The notes beneath the pieces were generated by a model. The model searched no databases. It saw nothing but the letters and a program-made list of their open reading frames with translations, and was not told the DNA's origin. From Thermoflavimicrobium daqui (GTDB lineage Bacteria > Bacillota > Bacilli > Thermoactinomycetales > Thermoactinomycetaceae): a DNA stretch of 64,000 nt. Each line of letters opens with the position of its first letter. Positions within the stretch are counted from its first letter, which is position 1. Below are positions 63,523 through 64,000 of this stretch, piece after piece. The position numbers and the translations under genes were made by a program. The stretch spans positions 605,911 to 669,910 of the forward strand of contig NZ_KZ845663.1 in NCBI RefSeq assembly GCF_003313465.1. The letters are read 5' to 3'.

Positions 63523-64000
63523 TTTTCGCCTCCTTTTAGTATTCAAGCTTTCTTCTATCTATAAAACTAGCTAAAGATATATCATTTTTATACTTTTTTG
63601 GTAACACTTACCAAAAACTAAATAACCTAAATTTGGATACCCTTGCTTCACTCATAAGAAAAAGTATCCATATGGTTTTTTTCCCGAACTTCATCTTTTT
63701 AATCAAATTTTTATACCCATGAAGAAAAGGAGATTGGTACAATCTTTTGGCCCAAAATCTCCTCCAGTTGTTCTATGCGTATCGACATTTTTGTCATTTT
63801 CGCATTATTAGACAATAAATTGTTTGATTTTGTCCAAATTGTTCACTCTTTGTCCTAATATTATTACATCTAACTTCTCTTTTTCAATACTTTCTTCAAA
63901 TTTTTGGTATAAATGCCAAAACCCACGATAACGTGGGTTTAAATCTCTTTTAGCGTTCACTTACCAATCTCGTAAAATCATTAAGCTAAAATCTTATAGA
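63523..64000. other. Upstream region of the Tcp-like operon
   Basis: About 480 bp without a supportable gene. It must contain the operon promoter on the minus strand. A hairpin AAACCCACG-ataa-CGTGGGTTT at 63919-63940 may terminate a gene beyond the right edge. I see no origin-of-transfer motif, though one could be missed. Confidence 0.5.

Noticed and set aside
63919-63940. Possible origin-of-transfer hairpin upstream of the Tcp-like operon
   Set aside because: A simple 9-bp hairpin with no nick-site motif and no relaxase gene nearby; a terminator or chance hairpin is simpler.
1-64000. CRISPR arrays, rRNA or tRNA genes, and intact transposases
   Set aside because: I saw no regularly spaced repeats, no rRNA-like stretches, no cloverleaf-like sequences and no transposase ORFs on reading; a tRNA missed by eye would need tRNAscan-SE to exclude.

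Overview
This window comes from a low-GC, endospore-forming Gram-positive bacterium of the Bacillales. The sporulation genes (a CotS/YutH-type coat protein, a CwlC-like mother-cell amidase, a YhcN/YlaJ lipoprotein, a LytH-like peptidase), the many AGGAGG-type ribosome binding sites, and a scattered but recognisable copy of the Bacillus subtilis yutI-yutH-yutF-yutE-yutD-yutC-lipA-lytH neighbourhood all support this. A Thermoactinomycetaceae-like organism is my guess; the sequence does not prove genus or family. I see no rRNA, tRNA, CRISPR array or intact insertion sequence.

Left edge (1-3.4 kb, minus strand): the start of a class I lanthipeptide locus. It has a 48-residue LanA-like precursor with a leader FDLDL box and an unusual core whose only cysteines are a CC pair next to the C-terminus, an intergenic hairpin, and a full-length LanB dehydratase that runs off the window. 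3.7-12.8 kb: a NifU-like Fe-S scaffold, an Nramp-family transporter with altered metal-site motifs behind a CcpA-type cre site, a complete oppABCDF peptide importer, and a CotS-family protein. 13-21 kb: two orphan OppA-like lipoproteins, then an SDR, a metallo-hydrolase, a HAD phosphatase (YutF) and a methyltransferase.

21-36 kb: housekeeping and sporulation genes, including a SufR-like regulator, YutE, a RacA-like protein, YutD, YutC and lipoyl synthase. A Fur-controlled ferric-siderophore importer, the LytH peptidase, an amino acid permease, a UbiD-type decarboxylase and a NERD-like protein follow. 36-52 kb: an AIM24-family protein, a second peptide importer in the order D-F-SBP-B-C, a double-domain ThyX-like protein, a CwlC-like amidase, the BpsA/BpsB alkylpyrone pair, and a Bce-type antimicrobial peptide sensing and export module with a BceR-like box before its transporter.

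52.8-63.5 kb is one compact minus-strand operon. In transcription order it encodes an LPDTA-anchored Lys/Ser/Pro-rich surface protein, a class D sortase, TcpC/VirB8-, TcpD-, TcpE-, VirB4- and VirB6-like proteins, a VirD4/TcpA-like ATPase with a degenerate P-loop, and two unrecognised membrane proteins. No relaxase and no cell-wall hydrolase is seen with it. A transenvelope machine coupled to a sortase and its substrate is the most likely undescribed system here. A dispersed intergenic repeat, with three clear copies and two weaker ones between 12.9 and 34.9 kb, is the main structure that the genes do not explain.
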